Shown: positions 49,725 through 59,126, counted from the first letter of the stretch. The stretch: 64,000 nucleotides of DNA from Adhaeribacter rhizoryzae (GCF_008629685.1 NZ_VWSF01000003.1:160795-224794); one strand, 5' to 3'. Notes: generated by a model from the letters alone, not told the origin. Program-made: numbers and translations.

Positions 49725-50231
49725 ATGCGAATTCCGGCTCTTGCTTTTTTATTTACATTGCTTTTCCCTTCCCTGCTGCTGGCCCAGGAACCCCGGATGC
49801 GTTACCGGGCAAAAAAAGCTATTTATTTAGACGTTGGTGGCAGCGGCGGCATTACCGCTAACTTCGATTACCTCACCATGGAGATCGATAATATTAAAAC
49901 CAGTATTCGGTTAGGCGGCGGATTATACCCTTACAAAGTAAACGGCGAAAGTAAATTAATGCCGGTCGTGCCACTCGAATTTTTAGGGTTTGTAGGCCAG
50001 AAAGCCGGCAACCTGGAACTGGGCCTGGGTTATACCCACCGCTTTTCAAATGAACCCTCGCAACCCGATTACCACCTAACGGGCCGGGTTGGCTTCCGGT
50101 ACCAGCAGCCCCGCGGCGGGTTGGTTTTCCGGCTGGGCTACATTCCGTTGCTGTACAAAGATCCCGAAAGTATCCGGCGCAATTATGTACTATCGCCGGC
50201 TTTTGCCTTAAGTGTTGGGGCCAGCTTTTAA
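49725..50231 (+). CDS. Small secreted beta-barrel-like protein
   Basis: 168 residues with signal peptide (MRIPALAFLFTLLFPSLLLAQ). The mature part has alternating strands (GGSGGITANFDYL, SIRLGGGLYPY, NLELGLGYTHRFSN, GLVFRLGYIPLLY) and ends in the aromatic residue ALSVGASF, as in outer-membrane barrels. No named family. Same direction as the DUF2911 gene 85 bp downstream. Confidence 0.7.
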   Translation: MRIPALAFLFTLLFPSLLLAQEPRMRYRAKKAIYLDVGGSGGITANFDYLTMEIDNIKTSIRLGGGLYPYKVNGESKLMPVVPLEFLGFVGQKAGNLELGLGYTHRFSNEPSQPDYHLTGRVGFRYQQPRGGLVFRLGYIPLLYKDPESIRRNYVLSPAFALSVGASF

Positions 50232-50316
50232 TTTTCTTTTATTGGGGTTTTCAGGTAGCTTTTCCTAATTTTACAACTGATTCTGGTTTAAATAAAAGAA
50301 CAGTAAATTACGTATT

Positions 50317-51180
50317 ATGAGAAGAAGAGGAACCATTTTTACCTTTGTAATAGCCCTGGCAATATTTTGTAGCCAGCAGGTTATGGCCCAGTTAACTATT
50401 CCGGCCGCTAGCTCCCCAGCAACCGTAACCCAGCGGGTTGGTCTAACCGACATTACCGTTAAATATTCCCGCCCGAGTTTGAAAGGCCGCAAAATGTTCG
50501 GCGAAACCTTGCCTTACGGCCAGCCTTGGCGGGCCGGTGCTAATAATTCTACCGTTATTGAGTTTAAAGACCCGGTAACTTTACAAGGCACACCCGTACC
50601 CGCCGGCGAATACGCTATTTACACCATACCCGGCGAAACCGAATGGACGGTAATTTTTAACAAAAACACCAAACTGGGCGGTAATACCAAAGATTACAAA
50701 AAAGAAGAAGACGTAGCCCGGTTTAAAGTAAAACCTTTAAAAACACCAACCAAAACTGAAACCCTGACCATTAATTTTGCCGATGTAACCCCCTCTACCG
50801 CTAACCTGGAAATATTATGGGAGAACACCTCGGTTAAAGTAAAAATTATTGCCGAAGTAGAAAGCAAAGTAATGGCCCAGATTCAGGAGCAGGTAATTAA
50901 TGGCAAAGATGTGAAGCCGGATTTATACGCCGCCGCTGCCGTTTATTACCTCGACACGAACAAAGATCCTAAATTGGCGCTGGAATGGATTAAAAAAGCC
51001 AACGAGAAAGATCCTAAATTCTGGAACATGCACACCCAGGCCAAACTACACGCCAAAAATAAAGATTACAAAGGTGCTATTGCCTCTGCCGAAAAGTCGA
51101 TTGCCCTGGCCAAAGAAGCCAAAAACGACGACTATGTGCGTATGAACGAGAAAGCTATTGCCGAGTGGAAGAAAATGTAA
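50317..51180 (+). CDS. DUF2911 domain secreted protein
   Basis: 287 residues with a signal peptide (ending VMAQ). The DUF2911 domain (about 25-170) shows the typical VTQRVGLTDITVKYSRPSLKGRKMFG, PYGQPWRAGANNSTVIEF, VPAGEYAIYTIPGETEWTVIFNK and ITADV-like strands. The C-terminal helical part (about 190-287: EWIKKANEKDPKFWNMHTQAKLHAKNKDYKGAIASAEKSI) resembles a TPR pair. Function unknown; widespread in Bacteroidota periplasm or surface. The terminator follows at 51209-51237. Confidence 0.92.
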   Translation: MRRRGTIFTFVIALAIFCSQQVMAQLTIPAASSPATVTQRVGLTDITVKYSRPSLKGRKMFGETLPYGQPWRAGANNSTVIEFKDPVTLQGTPVPAGEYAIYTIPGETEWTVIFNKNTKLGGNTKDYKKEEDVARFKVKPLKTPTKTETLTINFADVTPSTANLEILWENTSVKVKIIAEVESKVMAQIQEQVINGKDVKPDLYAAAAVYYLDTNKDPKLALEWIKKANEKDPKFWNMHTQAKLHAKNKDYKGAIASAEKSIALAKEAKNDDYVRMNEKAIAEWKKM

Positions 51181-51208
51181 GCTGATTTACTAAAAATAAA
51201 TATTAAAT

Positions 51209-51237
51209 AAAAAAGCCACCTACACGGTGGCTTTTTT
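51209..51237 (+). terminator. Terminator after the DUF2911 gene
   Basis: Perfect 12-bp stem AAAAAAGCCACC (51209-51220) and GGTGGCTTTTTT (51226-51237) with a 5-nt loop. Confidence 0.92.
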
Positions 51238-51335
51238 ATTTAGTGGCTGAAGTCTTTTTTAGCTCCACTTTCTCCAACTTTGTTCAACCAACGCAATTAT
51301 GTCTTGTGGCGGTTTAGAGCATAATTTTCCGTAGG

Positions 51336-51557
51336 CTAGATAAAAAGCTTATCAATCATGTCGCCAAGATCGCTCACTTCTAACGTAAACATGATTATAA
51401 TTATGCCCAGTACAATTTTTACCAATATTTGAATAGAGAAACCTGTCTTTTTTGGAGAAGTACATTTACTGACGGAAAATAAACAAAATAAAGCAGCAGC
51501 AGAAAGGCGCCAAAACCAGGGTTGTTCCCCATTTAAGCAATATTCCGTGATTTCCAT
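51336..51557 (-). CDS. Doubtful small membrane protein
   Basis: 73 residues with two hydrophobic segments (about 16-28 and 41-58, the second IQILVKIVLGIIIIMFTLEV). No family recognised. The ATG is 26 bp from the R2 element at 51583-51729. A weak call that could be spurious. Confidence 0.3.
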   Translation of the reverse strand: MEITEYCLNGEQPWFWRLSAAALFCLFSVSKCTSPKKTGFSIQILVKIVLGIIIIMFTLEVSDLGDMIDKLFI

Positions 51558-51582
51558 TTTGTTGCAAATAAATTATAATAGA

Positions 51583-51729
51583 AGCTGTTTAGTATTTCGG
51601 TTTTAAACAGAATAAGCTGCCATTGGTGGTGTTATCACCGCCAATTCTAAAACTTACGGCAACTACTTGCTGGTGACAACACGCAGCAAGGGCACCAGTT
51701 TTCTCCAATTATCCAAATGCTAAACAGCT
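51583..51729. repeat. MITE-like element with 15-bp terminal inverted repeats (family R2)
   Basis: 147 bp. The left end AGCTGTTTAGTATTT (51583-51597) and right end AAATGCTAAACAGCT (51715-51729) are inverse complements with one mismatch. Interior sequence GCCATTGGTGGTGTTATCACC and TACTTGCTGGTG is shared with other R2 copies. Both this copy and 41139-41282 are preceded by AATTATAATAG/TATTATAATAG. Confidence 0.8.
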
Positions 51730-51884
51730 GCATATTAAAACTTGTGGATTTAATATTTTGCTCTTGAAAATTAAGATTAGCATATTTAAAAACAAACTAT
51801 CAGAAATTATTCTATAGATACTTTCACCATCCCCACCATAAGCACCTAATAGAAGCTAATTTATTAATTTCAGGAAAAATTCGG

Positions 51885-52634
51885 CTAATTCTTAAAGATA
51901 GAAGTCCGGTAGGACAGGTTTATCTGGAGGCTATACGATTTTATGGTTCCGGTAGAGGTATAAGCTCCCGGTTCAGAAACCTTTTCGCCGGTTAGCTTCT
52001 TAAAAGGCATGGCATACGCGGCAGATAAAGCAAATTGCTTATATTTTAAGCCAATTTCCGGCACGATACCTAATCCGCTGGATTTATAATCGGGAAACAG
52101 TTCACTTTCCACATTATTGGTTAACCTCAACGGAATATCGCCCAGTTCCAGTTCCGATATAAAAAATCCAGCGCCTAATTTGGCATAAGGCTGTAAACCA
52201 TTCCTGGCAGGCGCATACGTTATGTTCAATAACAAATTTGTGTTTTCCAGCGCTCCTGCCTTCAGGTACCCGTTTATTTGTTCGCCGTTTATGATGGCGT
52301 TTTTTATAAAACGGGCTTTGCCATAGCTGCCATTAAAACCTACCCCTGCATATAAATCTGGTGTGAGGGCATAATCAAGGGAAACAAAATAACTGAAGCC
52401 CAAGCCAAATTCCGGGCTGTATTCTGCCTGTGAATAAGAAACATTTTTTTCAGCTAAGACTGGCAAATAATACCCTAACCCAGCCGAAATGCTGTATTTA
52501 TTGTTTCGTGCAACGAGCGCTGTTGGTGCAGGTTGGTTGTTATTTGTGCCGGTTGCCATGCTGTTTTCTGTTTGCGCGTGCGCAGCAAAGGCCAGCAGGA
52601 ACAAAATTCCGGTTAAAGTAAGTCTTGATCTCAT
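51885..52634 (-). CDS. Outer-membrane beta-barrel protein (OmpW/OmpA-barrel-like)
   Basis: 249 residues from the ATG at 52634; the longer frame would begin with TTG at 52652. Signal peptide MRSRLTLTGILFLLAFAAHAQ, a short Asn/Thr/Pro linker and a predicted eight-stranded barrel (KYSISAGLGYYLPV, LGFSYFVSLDYAL, YAGVGFNGSYG, NLLLNITYAPARNG, LKYKQFALSAAYAM, YSLQINLSYRTSIF) ending in a strand with terminal F. Function unknown. Confidence 0.82.
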   Translation of the reverse strand: MRSRLTLTGILFLLAFAAHAQTENSMATGTNNNQPAPTALVARNNKYSISAGLGYYLPVLAEKNVSYSQAEYSPEFGLGFSYFVSLDYALTPDLYAGVGFNGSYGKARFIKNAIINGEQINGYLKAGALENTNLLLNITYAPARNGLQPYAKLGAGFFISELELGDIPLRLTNNVESELFPDYKSSGLGIVPEIGLKYKQFALSAAYAMPFKKLTGEKVSEPGAYTSTGTIKSYSLQINLSYRTSIFKN

Positions 52635-52971
52635 CTTTTGCTTTTTAAACAAACCACTGTATTGTAGCAGTACGCCGAAATTTTACAAGCGATACAAATT
52701 TTGAGATTACTGTACGGAAAAAAAAGAAAGTGACGTTTGTGTAAAGCCCTAAAACAGCCCGAATTGTGGTATTAAAGCACATATGCCTTGCCCCAACATC
52801 ATCTTTCCCGGTATGCATTATAACCCCGACAGCCACACTTAACAGAATTCCGGTTTGCCGTGAACCTGATTTAAAGATGCGATGCATTTACAGCAAAATT
52901 CGGGTATTCATTTAGTAGTAGATACAGGAAAAAACTGCTATTTCAAGCGTAAATTGGTCAGGCACCGGCTG
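52635..52971. other. Intergenic region, nothing recognised
   Basis: About 335 bp between the OMP gene start and the SSS symporter stop. The open frame at 52645-52887 has no coding character. No clear terminator for the symporter operon was identified. Confidence 0.45.
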
Positions 52972-54660
52972 TTACCTCTTCTGCGGCAGTACAACCTGAA
53001 AGAAATAACCAAATCCGATTACCAGTAAACAACCAATTGGGTTAAGCCATAAAAAGCCAACTTCAGTAGTTGTATAGGTTAAAATAACCAATGCCTCGGC
53101 TACCACGGCCGCCCAGAAAACCGCATTAGCTTTAATATATTTAAGGTAAAACCCGACGACAAATATTCCCAAGATGGTACCATAAAAAAGCGAACCCAGA
53201 ATATTTACTGCTTGAATCAGGTTATCGAGCTGCGAGGCCAGCGTGGCAAAAAGAATGGCAAATAAACCCCAGCCAATGGTAAACAGCTTGGAAGCTTGCA
53301 AATAATGGGTATCCGAAGCCTGGGTGCGGAAAGACCGCTTGTACATATCAATAACCGTAGTTGAGGCCAGCGCATTTAACTCCGAAGAGGTAGACGACAT
53401 GGAAGCGCAAAATATTACCGCCAGCAGCAACCCAATAATACCGGTAGGCATGTACTGCATTACAAAAGAAATAAATACGTAATCGGTGTCCTTTACTTCG
53501 GCCTTGGGGTTGGCTTTTTGCAACAAGCTTTTTACTTCGTTACGAATAGCTTTTCCTTCGGCTTCAATGCCGTTAAGTTCTGCGCGGGCGCTGTTAATGG
53601 CCGTTTGGTCTTCGGCCTGAATGCCGCGCAGCATGTCTTTTACAACCCTGGTTTTCTCTTTAAAGTTGGCATTGTGCTCGGTTTCGAGTTGTATTAAGTT
53701 GCCGGCGTAAGAGGTTTCGTAGAGTCTTTCTTTTACTACTTTGTTAAAAAATACCGGCGGCTGCACAAACTGGTAAAACACAAAAACCATTACCCCAATA
53801 AACAAAATAATAAACTGCATGGGTATTTTCAGGAGCCCGTTAAAGAGCAATCCCAGGCGGCTTTCGGTAATAGACTTACCAGATAAATACCGGGCCACCT
53901 GCGATTGGTCGGTACCGAAATAAGACATAAATAAAAACAAGCCGCCCGTTACCCCCGACCACACATTGTACCGATCGTTCCAGTCGAAGGAAAAATTAAT
54001 CAGGTTGAGTTTATCCATTTTGCCGGCTACCTGCACAGCATCGTAAAACGAAACATCTGGTGGCAGCATGTTAATTACAATAATGCCGGCCACAATCATG
54101 CCGCCCATCATTACGGCCATTTGCTGCTTTTGGGTAACACTTACCGCCCGGGTACCGCCCGTAACCGTATATAAAACAACTACCAGGCCCAATATTATAT
54201 TGGTGGTATTTACATTCCAGCCCAGAATAGAAGATAAAATAATAGCCGGCGCGTAAATGGTAATACCCGCAGCCAAACCCCGTTGCACCAGAAACAAAAA
54301 AGCGGCCAGCGACCGGGTTTTTAAATCAAAGCGGCTTTCTAAAAATTCGTAGGCCGTATAAACCTTCAGGCGGTAATAAATGGGAATAAACGATACGGAA
54401 ATAATTACCATGGCAATGGGCAGGCCAAAGTAAAACTGCAAAAAGCGCATGCCATCTTCGTAAGCCTGGCCCGGCGTAGACAAAAAAGTAATGGCGCTGG
54501 CTTGGGTAGCCATAATCGACAAACAGATCGTCCACCATTTTTCGGAATTATTGCCTTTTAAATAGCCTTCAATATTCTGGCTGCCCCGCGTTTTCCACAT
54601 GCCATACAGGGCAATAAAAGCCAGGGTACCTACCAAAACCCCCCAATCGAGATAACTCAT
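52972..54660 (-). CDS. Sodium:solute symporter (SSS family), operon with PIG-L deacetylase
   Basis: 562 residues, about 13 membrane helices. SSS motifs: MATQASAITFLSTPGQAYEDGMRFLQFYFGLP, YTAYEFLESRFD, VTGGTRAVSVTQKQQM, FGTDQSQVARYLSG, and CASMSSTSSELNALASTTVIDMY for the sodium-site helix. A cytoplasmic or periplasmic insertion (about 295-370, rich in Glu/Lys) interrupts the core. Its start overlaps the upstream 44-residue ORF by 4 bp. Given the PIG-L partner, an N-acetylated or amino sugar is a plausible substrate, by context only. Confidence 0.92.
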   Translation of the reverse strand: MSYLDWGVLVGTLAFIALYGMWKTRGSQNIEGYLKGNNSEKWWTICLSIMATQASAITFLSTPGQAYEDGMRFLQFYFGLPIAMVIISVSFIPIYYRLKVYTAYEFLESRFDLKTRSLAAFLFLVQRGLAAGITIYAPAIILSSILGWNVNTTNIILGLVVVLYTVTGGTRAVSVTQKQQMAVMMGGMIVAGIIVINMLPPDVSFYDAVQVAGKMDKLNLINFSFDWNDRYNVWSGVTGGLFLFMSYFGTDQSQVARYLSGKSITESRLGLLFNGLLKIPMQFIILFIGVMVFVFYQFVQPPVFFNKVVKERLYETSYAGNLIQLETEHNANFKEKTRVVKDMLRGIQAEDQTAINSARAELNGIEAEGKAIRNEVKSLLQKANPKAEVKDTDYVFISFVMQYMPTGIIGLLLAVIFCASMSSTSSELNALASTTVIDMYKRSFRTQASDTHYLQASKLFTIGWGLFAILFATLASQLDNLIQAVNILGSLFYGTILGIFVVGFYLKYIKANAVFWAAVVAEALVILTYTTTEVGFLWLNPIGCLLVIGFGYFFQVVLPQKR

Positions 54661-54791
54661 TCGAAATATTGGGTTATGGCGTAAAACACAACAATCTGCA
54701 AAATAAGCGTGCCGATTACCATATAATAAAACGGACGCCAGGATTTAAAAAAAGGAGGTTTATGATTATCAGTTGAACTTTCTTGATCCAT
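54657..54791 (-). CDS. 44-residue single-pass membrane protein coupled to the SSS symporter
   Basis: Frame from the ATG at 54791 to TGA at 54657-54659. It starts 3 bp after the PIG-L gene stops and overlaps the symporter start by 4 bp (ATGA). A hydrophilic N-terminus (MDQESSTDNHKPPFFKSWRP) is followed by one membrane helix (FYYMVIGTLILQIVVFYAI) and YFE. Position and overlap make it very likely to be translated. Comparable small membrane partners accompany other SSS transporters, so an accessory subunit role is inferred. Confidence 0.8.
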   Translation of the reverse strand: MDQESSTDNHKPPFFKSWRPFYYMVIGTLILQIVVFYAITQYFE

Positions 54792-54794
54792 GAA

Positions 54795-57287
54795 TTATTT
54801 GTTTTTACCAGTAGAAATCAGGTTGGTAAACAGGCGGTAAGCGCCCGGAACCCCTGCCGGTAATTGCCTAAAAAAAGCGTACCCGGTATAAATGTAATAG
54901 CCTTTGCCGTGTTTGGCTACCAGCAAACCGCCTTCCCGGGCTGGCTCGCCGGGGTCGTTAGAAGATAAAATTGCTTCGTATTGGTTATCCCATTTATTTG
55001 CAAAATACAAGCCCCGCTCCTGCACCCAGTTGTTAAAATCGGCAGCAGTTATTTTGTTAGGATAACTAAGTACCGGGTGATTAGGTTTTAAAAACTTGAC
55101 CGGTGCATCTTCTACAGCTACCCGGTCGCGGGAAAGTTGGAATGGGTAAGGCCCAAGTTTATCGGTAACCAACCCGGAATTAACGTTGTATTGCACCACC
55201 AGCGTACCGCCTTGTGCTACATAATCGAGTAAAGCGGCCTGGGCAAATTTTAAATAATTATCGGTATTGTAAGCCCGTACGCCAATTACCACCGCATCAA
55301 AGCGTTTTAATTCTGAGGTAGTTAAGTTGTGATCGCTTAATAACGTAACCTGGTACCCAATCTGGCTCAGGCTGGCGGGCACCTCGTCACCGGGGCCCAT
55401 TAAATAACCAATCTGAGAGCCGCTTTTTTTCAGGTCGAGGCGGGTAACTTTGGCAGTAGCTTCCGGAAATAATTGCAAAGCCGGAATATGGCGGTAATCA
55501 ATATTTACCAAACTTTGGTTATACGATTGTCCGTTGGCTTGTACCACGGCGCGCAAAGTACCTTCGCTTTGGGTACTGGTTGGGTAAACCTGGAAAACAA
55601 AGCTTTTTTCTTCTTCTTTCACCGGCAAGGTAAAAGCGGCCGAAGCGGGTTCAACGCGCCAACCCATTGGTACTTCCAGCGTAACCCGGCCGCTGGTATT
55701 TTCCTTGCCAGCTTTAACGGTTACCGTCATTTGCTTGGGTTTATCATCAGCAAACACCAAAACCTTATCGGTCAGGTTTACGAAAACCGGCGGTGTAACC
55801 GAAAAGGGCTTGTATATTTCTCCTTCTACGGGGTCAACGCGCTTGTAAACCACTGGTACGGTAAAGGTAAAAGGCTCCTGGTTAATTAACACGGTGTATT
55901 CAGCCGCTAAAGCCGATGGGTTTTCAGGCAAGCCAATCAGTTGCTGGTCGTTTACCGCGTACATACCCAAAGTGCCTTCTTGTTTTAACCAGTAAGGCTG
56001 CGAAGTTGGCATTTGGGCCGGTAAGGTTAGCGCCACTTTAGCCGAAACCAGGTTTTGCTGCAAAGATTTATTCTGGTTTATTACTTGGCCAGTTACCGGA
56101 AAAGTTATTTTCTGAAGTTCTACGGGCACCGTTGAGCGGCTAACCGCGATGGCATTAACGCTAATTTGTTCGCCGGGGGTAGCAGAACTTTGGGCCGCGG
56201 TAGCTTCTAAAAACAGGCCGAGGCAAGATTTTATTAATTCCTGCAAATCGGCTTGCTTCTGGGCTTTGTACGGGTTTTCGGGTAAATTATTGATGGCCGA
56301 TTTTACCTGCAATAATAAGGGAACACTGGCCGACGGATTAGCCGGATTATATTGGGCAATGGTTTGCTGCAGCAATTTAGCTACTTTCTCTCCGCCTTTT
56401 ACCCGGTTCCAGGTAAGGTTAATGCCCTCGAATAAATCGGTTTTGGTTTCAGTACCTTTGGTGTGCACTAAATATTCGGTTACTTTGCCGTAATTGCTGC
56501 CGCTGCCGAAACCCTGGCTTTTGTGCATACTACGGCTGGCGGCGGCTATTTCGGGGTAAGATTTGCCAAGAATGGGGTTAAAAGTACTTATTTCAATGGC
56601 TAGTTTGCCAGTGGGGTCGAACTGGTTTTCGCCGCCGTAAAAAAACGAGGAAGTATTCCACAACAACCGTTTGGGTTGCCACACCGCAACAAATTTTAAT
56701 TGCTCCGGATAACGTTTAGGGTCGGCGGCCGCTTCAAAAGCTTCGGAAGCCAGAATGGCCGAGGTGGTATGGTGGCCGTGCGTGCCACCGGGTTCCGGCG
56801 AAAAACGGGTAACCATTACATCGGGCTTAAATTTCCGGATGGTCCAAACCATGTCGGCCAAAACTTTTTCTTTATCCCATATTTTAAGGGTTTCCTGGTA
56901 ATCTTTCGAAAAACCAAAGTCATTGGCGCGGGTAAAAAATTGCTGGCCACCATCGAGTCGCCGAGCTTGTAATAATTCGTGTGTCCGGATTAGGCCCAGC
57001 CGCTCGCGTATTTCCGGACCAATCAGGTTTTGCCCTCCATCGCCGCGGGTCAGCGATAAATAACCGGTTTGCACCATTTTTTCGTTCGCCAGCCAGGCAA
57101 TCAGCGCCGTATTTTCATCATCGGGGTGCGCAGCCACGTAAAGGGCGCTGCCCACCACATTTAATTTTTTTAACCGGAGCAGAATATCGGCAGCATCGGG
57201 CTTAACGGGGGCCTGGGCTTTTAAGTCCGGCTTATGAATAGCTAAAAAAAAGAGGAATAACCCAGAAAAAAGAAAAAGCTTCCGCAT
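54795..57287 (-). CDS. PIG-L family deacetylase, large secreted form
   Basis: 830 residues with a signal peptide (ending LKAQ). The PIG-L/LmbE domain (about 40-290) has the zinc motif AAHPDDE (H54, D57), SLTRGDGGQN, RRLDGGQQFF and GGTHGHHTTS with the third ligand. The long C-terminal half contains an Ig/NEW3-like beta domain (about 500-610: FAMGWRVEPASAAF region) and a ThuA/glutamine-amidotransferase-like segment (LKRFDAVVIGVRAYNT, VAQGGTLVVQYNVNSG) ending KHGKGYYIYTGYAFFRQLP. It removes an acetyl group from an N-acetyl sugar or glycoconjugate, by family. Followed by the 44-aa ORF and symporter in one operon. Confidence 0.92.
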   Translation of the reverse strand: MRKLFLFSGLFLFFLAIHKPDLKAQAPVKPDAADILLRLKKLNVVGSALYVAAHPDDENTALIAWLANEKMVQTGYLSLTRGDGGQNLIGPEIRERLGLIRTHELLQARRLDGGQQFFTRANDFGFSKDYQETLKIWDKEKVLADMVWTIRKFKPDVMVTRFSPEPGGTHGHHTTSAILASEAFEAAADPKRYPEQLKFVAVWQPKRLLWNTSSFFYGGENQFDPTGKLAIEISTFNPILGKSYPEIAAASRSMHKSQGFGSGSNYGKVTEYLVHTKGTETKTDLFEGINLTWNRVKGGEKVAKLLQQTIAQYNPANPSASVPLLLQVKSAINNLPENPYKAQKQADLQELIKSCLGLFLEATAAQSSATPGEQISVNAIAVSRSTVPVELQKITFPVTGQVINQNKSLQQNLVSAKVALTLPAQMPTSQPYWLKQEGTLGMYAVNDQQLIGLPENPSALAAEYTVLINQEPFTFTVPVVYKRVDPVEGEIYKPFSVTPPVFVNLTDKVLVFADDKPKQMTVTVKAGKENTSGRVTLEVPMGWRVEPASAAFTLPVKEEEKSFVFQVYPTSTQSEGTLRAVVQANGQSYNQSLVNIDYRHIPALQLFPEATAKVTRLDLKKSGSQIGYLMGPGDEVPASLSQIGYQVTLLSDHNLTTSELKRFDAVVIGVRAYNTDNYLKFAQAALLDYVAQGGTLVVQYNVNSGLVTDKLGPYPFQLSRDRVAVEDAPVKFLKPNHPVLSYPNKITAADFNNWVQERGLYFANKWDNQYEAILSSNDPGEPAREGGLLVAKHGKGYYIYTGYAFFRQLPAGVPGAYRLFTNLISTGKNK

Positions 57288-57510
57288 TTGTTAAAATTAA
57301 TCGGCTGTTAATTTGCCCTTACAACGAATAATAAATATTGCTGGTATTTAGGTACCCTGGCGAATTCTATAAACTTGATGAAAGCCCTAAAATAGACAAA
57401 TATTTTTATTCTGTAGCTTAATAAAACCAGCTGGCTTTTAATATATATACTTATTGACAGATTGGATTATGCGACGGCTGAGTTGCCGTATAGATGTGGT
57501 TAGACCAATA

Positions 57511-57945
57511 TTATTCTAAACTATTCATAATTTCTTCCTTAACAGGAGGTAGAATTTGATATTCAGCTATTATTAACCGCTTTTCCAGCATTATATTGGA
57601 ATAGTTTTCTAAGAAACTACTAAACAGATTATTAATTTCTTTTTCTCTTTCTAATTCTGACAACTTGCTTTCTAGGTTAAATAGATTTTCAAATTCTTTA
57701 GGTTCTCTTCTGAAAATATCGCCAATATCTCTAACAAGTTCTTTTGAGATAGAATGACTTTGACCAAAGATGTCCTTGATATATGTTTTAATATTTAAAT
57801 AATAAAAGTTGCTAAAATTGGATTTTTGAAGGCTTAGAACTAAAATGGAATCCTCAGACTCTTTAAACCAAGCAGAATAAACATACTTGAACCCATTTGC
57901 CTTAGCTACCTTGTTAAAAATATTTTTAAATTGTTTATTGTCCAT
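57511..57945 (-). CDS. DUF4304 family protein
   Basis: 144 residues. The N-terminus FKNIFNKVAKANGFKYVYSAWFKESEDSILVLSLQKSNFSNFYYLNIKTYI matches DUF4304 (the LQKS and YYLNI positions are typical). Function unknown; family members are often near contact-dependent or immunity genes, though no toxin gene is adjacent here. AT-rich compared with its neighbours, suggesting recent transfer. Confidence 0.85.
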   Translation of the reverse strand: MDNKQFKNIFNKVAKANGFKYVYSAWFKESEDSILVLSLQKSNFSNFYYLNIKTYIKDIFGQSHSISKELVRDIGDIFRREPKEFENLFNLESKLSELEREKEINNLFSSFLENYSNIMLEKRLIIAEYQILPPVKEEIMNSLE

Positions 57946-58008
57946 AATTTCGTCTATCTAATAAATAAATACACCTGTCTCATACAGGCATTCATTAGCA
58001 TTATCAGA

Positions 58009-58662
58009 TTATTCCCAAGCTACATTTTCTTTTAGCACCCGGGCAGGTACACCGCCGGCGAGGCACCGGGCTGGAATATTTTTATTAACTACCGCTCCGG
58101 CCGCAATAATGGCACCATCACCAATGGTAACGCCTTTCAGAATAGTTACATTCATGCCAATCCAGACGTGGTTACCAATGGTTATGGGCAGGGTGGGCTG
58201 ATGTCCGGCGGCTAATATTTGGTGATCATCTGAATCTCTAATGGTAACGTTTTCCGAAATAGCTACATCATGCCCAATCTCGATGCGTTCGAAACAATTT
58301 AAATTAAGGCTATGGTTAATGTAGCCGCTTCCTAATACCAGTCGTGCATTTTTGTTTACCACCAACCGGGTTCCTGAATAAATTTTAAATTCGCCGTTAA
58401 CCTGTAAAGTGGCGTTCTCATGAATACTCAACATACCCGGAAAATTATCTTTGTGCCACCAATATTCATTAAAATGGAACGAAGCACCGTTTTGCACCTG
58501 CAGGTTACCGGTTGGTTTTAACAATAAAGTCGAATTTCGATTAATAAAAACAAACCCATTGCCTTTGTTTTTTAACTGAGCTTTAATTGAATTGCCTACG
58601 CTTAAATGATTTATATTTTTTACTAAGCTTTTAAAATAACCAATACTCAACCTCCCGTACAT
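58009..58662 (-). CDS. Hexapeptide-repeat acyltransferase (LbH family)
   Basis: 217 residues forming a left-handed beta-helix of hexapeptide repeats: SFHFNEYWWHKDNFPGM region, then ARLVLGSGYINHSLNLNCFERIEIGHDVAISENVTIRDSDDH, the catalytic-type histidines in the HQPTLPITIGNHVWIGMNVTI region, and VTIGDGAIIAAGAVVNKNIPARCLAGGVPARVL at the C-terminus. It probably transfers an acetyl or acyl group to a sugar, as in capsule, O-antigen or LPS modification. No neighbouring glycan genes, so the acceptor is unknown. Confidence 0.9.
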   Translation of the reverse strand: MYGRLSIGYFKSLVKNINHLSVGNSIKAQLKNKGNGFVFINRNSTLLLKPTGNLQVQNGASFHFNEYWWHKDNFPGMLSIHENATLQVNGEFKIYSGTRLVVNKNARLVLGSGYINHSLNLNCFERIEIGHDVAISENVTIRDSDDHQILAAGHQPTLPITIGNHVWIGMNVTILKGVTIGDGAIIAAGAVVNKNIPARCLAGGVPARVLKENVAWE

Positions 58663-58962
58663 ATACTTTCTTTTAACCCGATAACTCTTTTGTAAATTAT
58701 AGCCTAGCCGACTTAATGACTTAGCGGCTCCAAATCCAAAAAACCGCTTTCAAATATATTAAATATTTAATATAAAATTAAAGATTAAAAAGACAGAAAG
58801 TAGGTTATTGGATAAACGCCCCTTACCAATTGCAAAAAGCTTAATATTCAGGAGGGGAATTGGAGAATTTTACTGATGGGGATTAAACACAAGTAAATAT
58901 TTAATTACTTATTGACTGCTATTTGGCAGGGCTTAAAAAAGAAGTTTAAGCAAACCACCTTT

Positions 58963-59017
58963 GTTATTCAGGTGGAACCTATTTGGCAGGTAACTAAATA
59001 GGTTCCTCCTGAATGAC
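58963..59017. repeat. Palindromic intergenic repeat, family R3-like copy
   Basis: Arms at 58963-58984 and 58996-59017 (right arm AAATAGGTTCCTCCTGAATGAC) pair with two mismatches around the loop GGCAGGTAACT. Closely related to 11565-11617. Confidence 0.8.
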
Positions 59018-59093
59018 AGGGATGAGTTCCTTAGACTAACAAACTGATTTTGTATTGCATCTGCTTAATATTTGTATTTCATCTGCTAAATAA

Positions 59094-59126
59094 AAAACCC
59101 ACCTTGATTGTACCAAAGTGGGTTTT
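59094..59126 (-). terminator. Terminator of the sigma-HEAT-DUF4097 operon
   Basis: Stem AAAACCCAC (59094-59102) and GTGGGTTTT (59118-59126), extended by CTT/AAAG near the loop. An A-run at 59092-59097 gives the reverse-strand U-tract. It lies about 80 bp after the last stop at 59207. Confidence 0.82.

Noticed and set aside
52645-52887. 80-residue reverse frame upstream of the OMP gene
   Set aside because: No family, atypical composition, and it overlaps the probable leader of the OMP gene.
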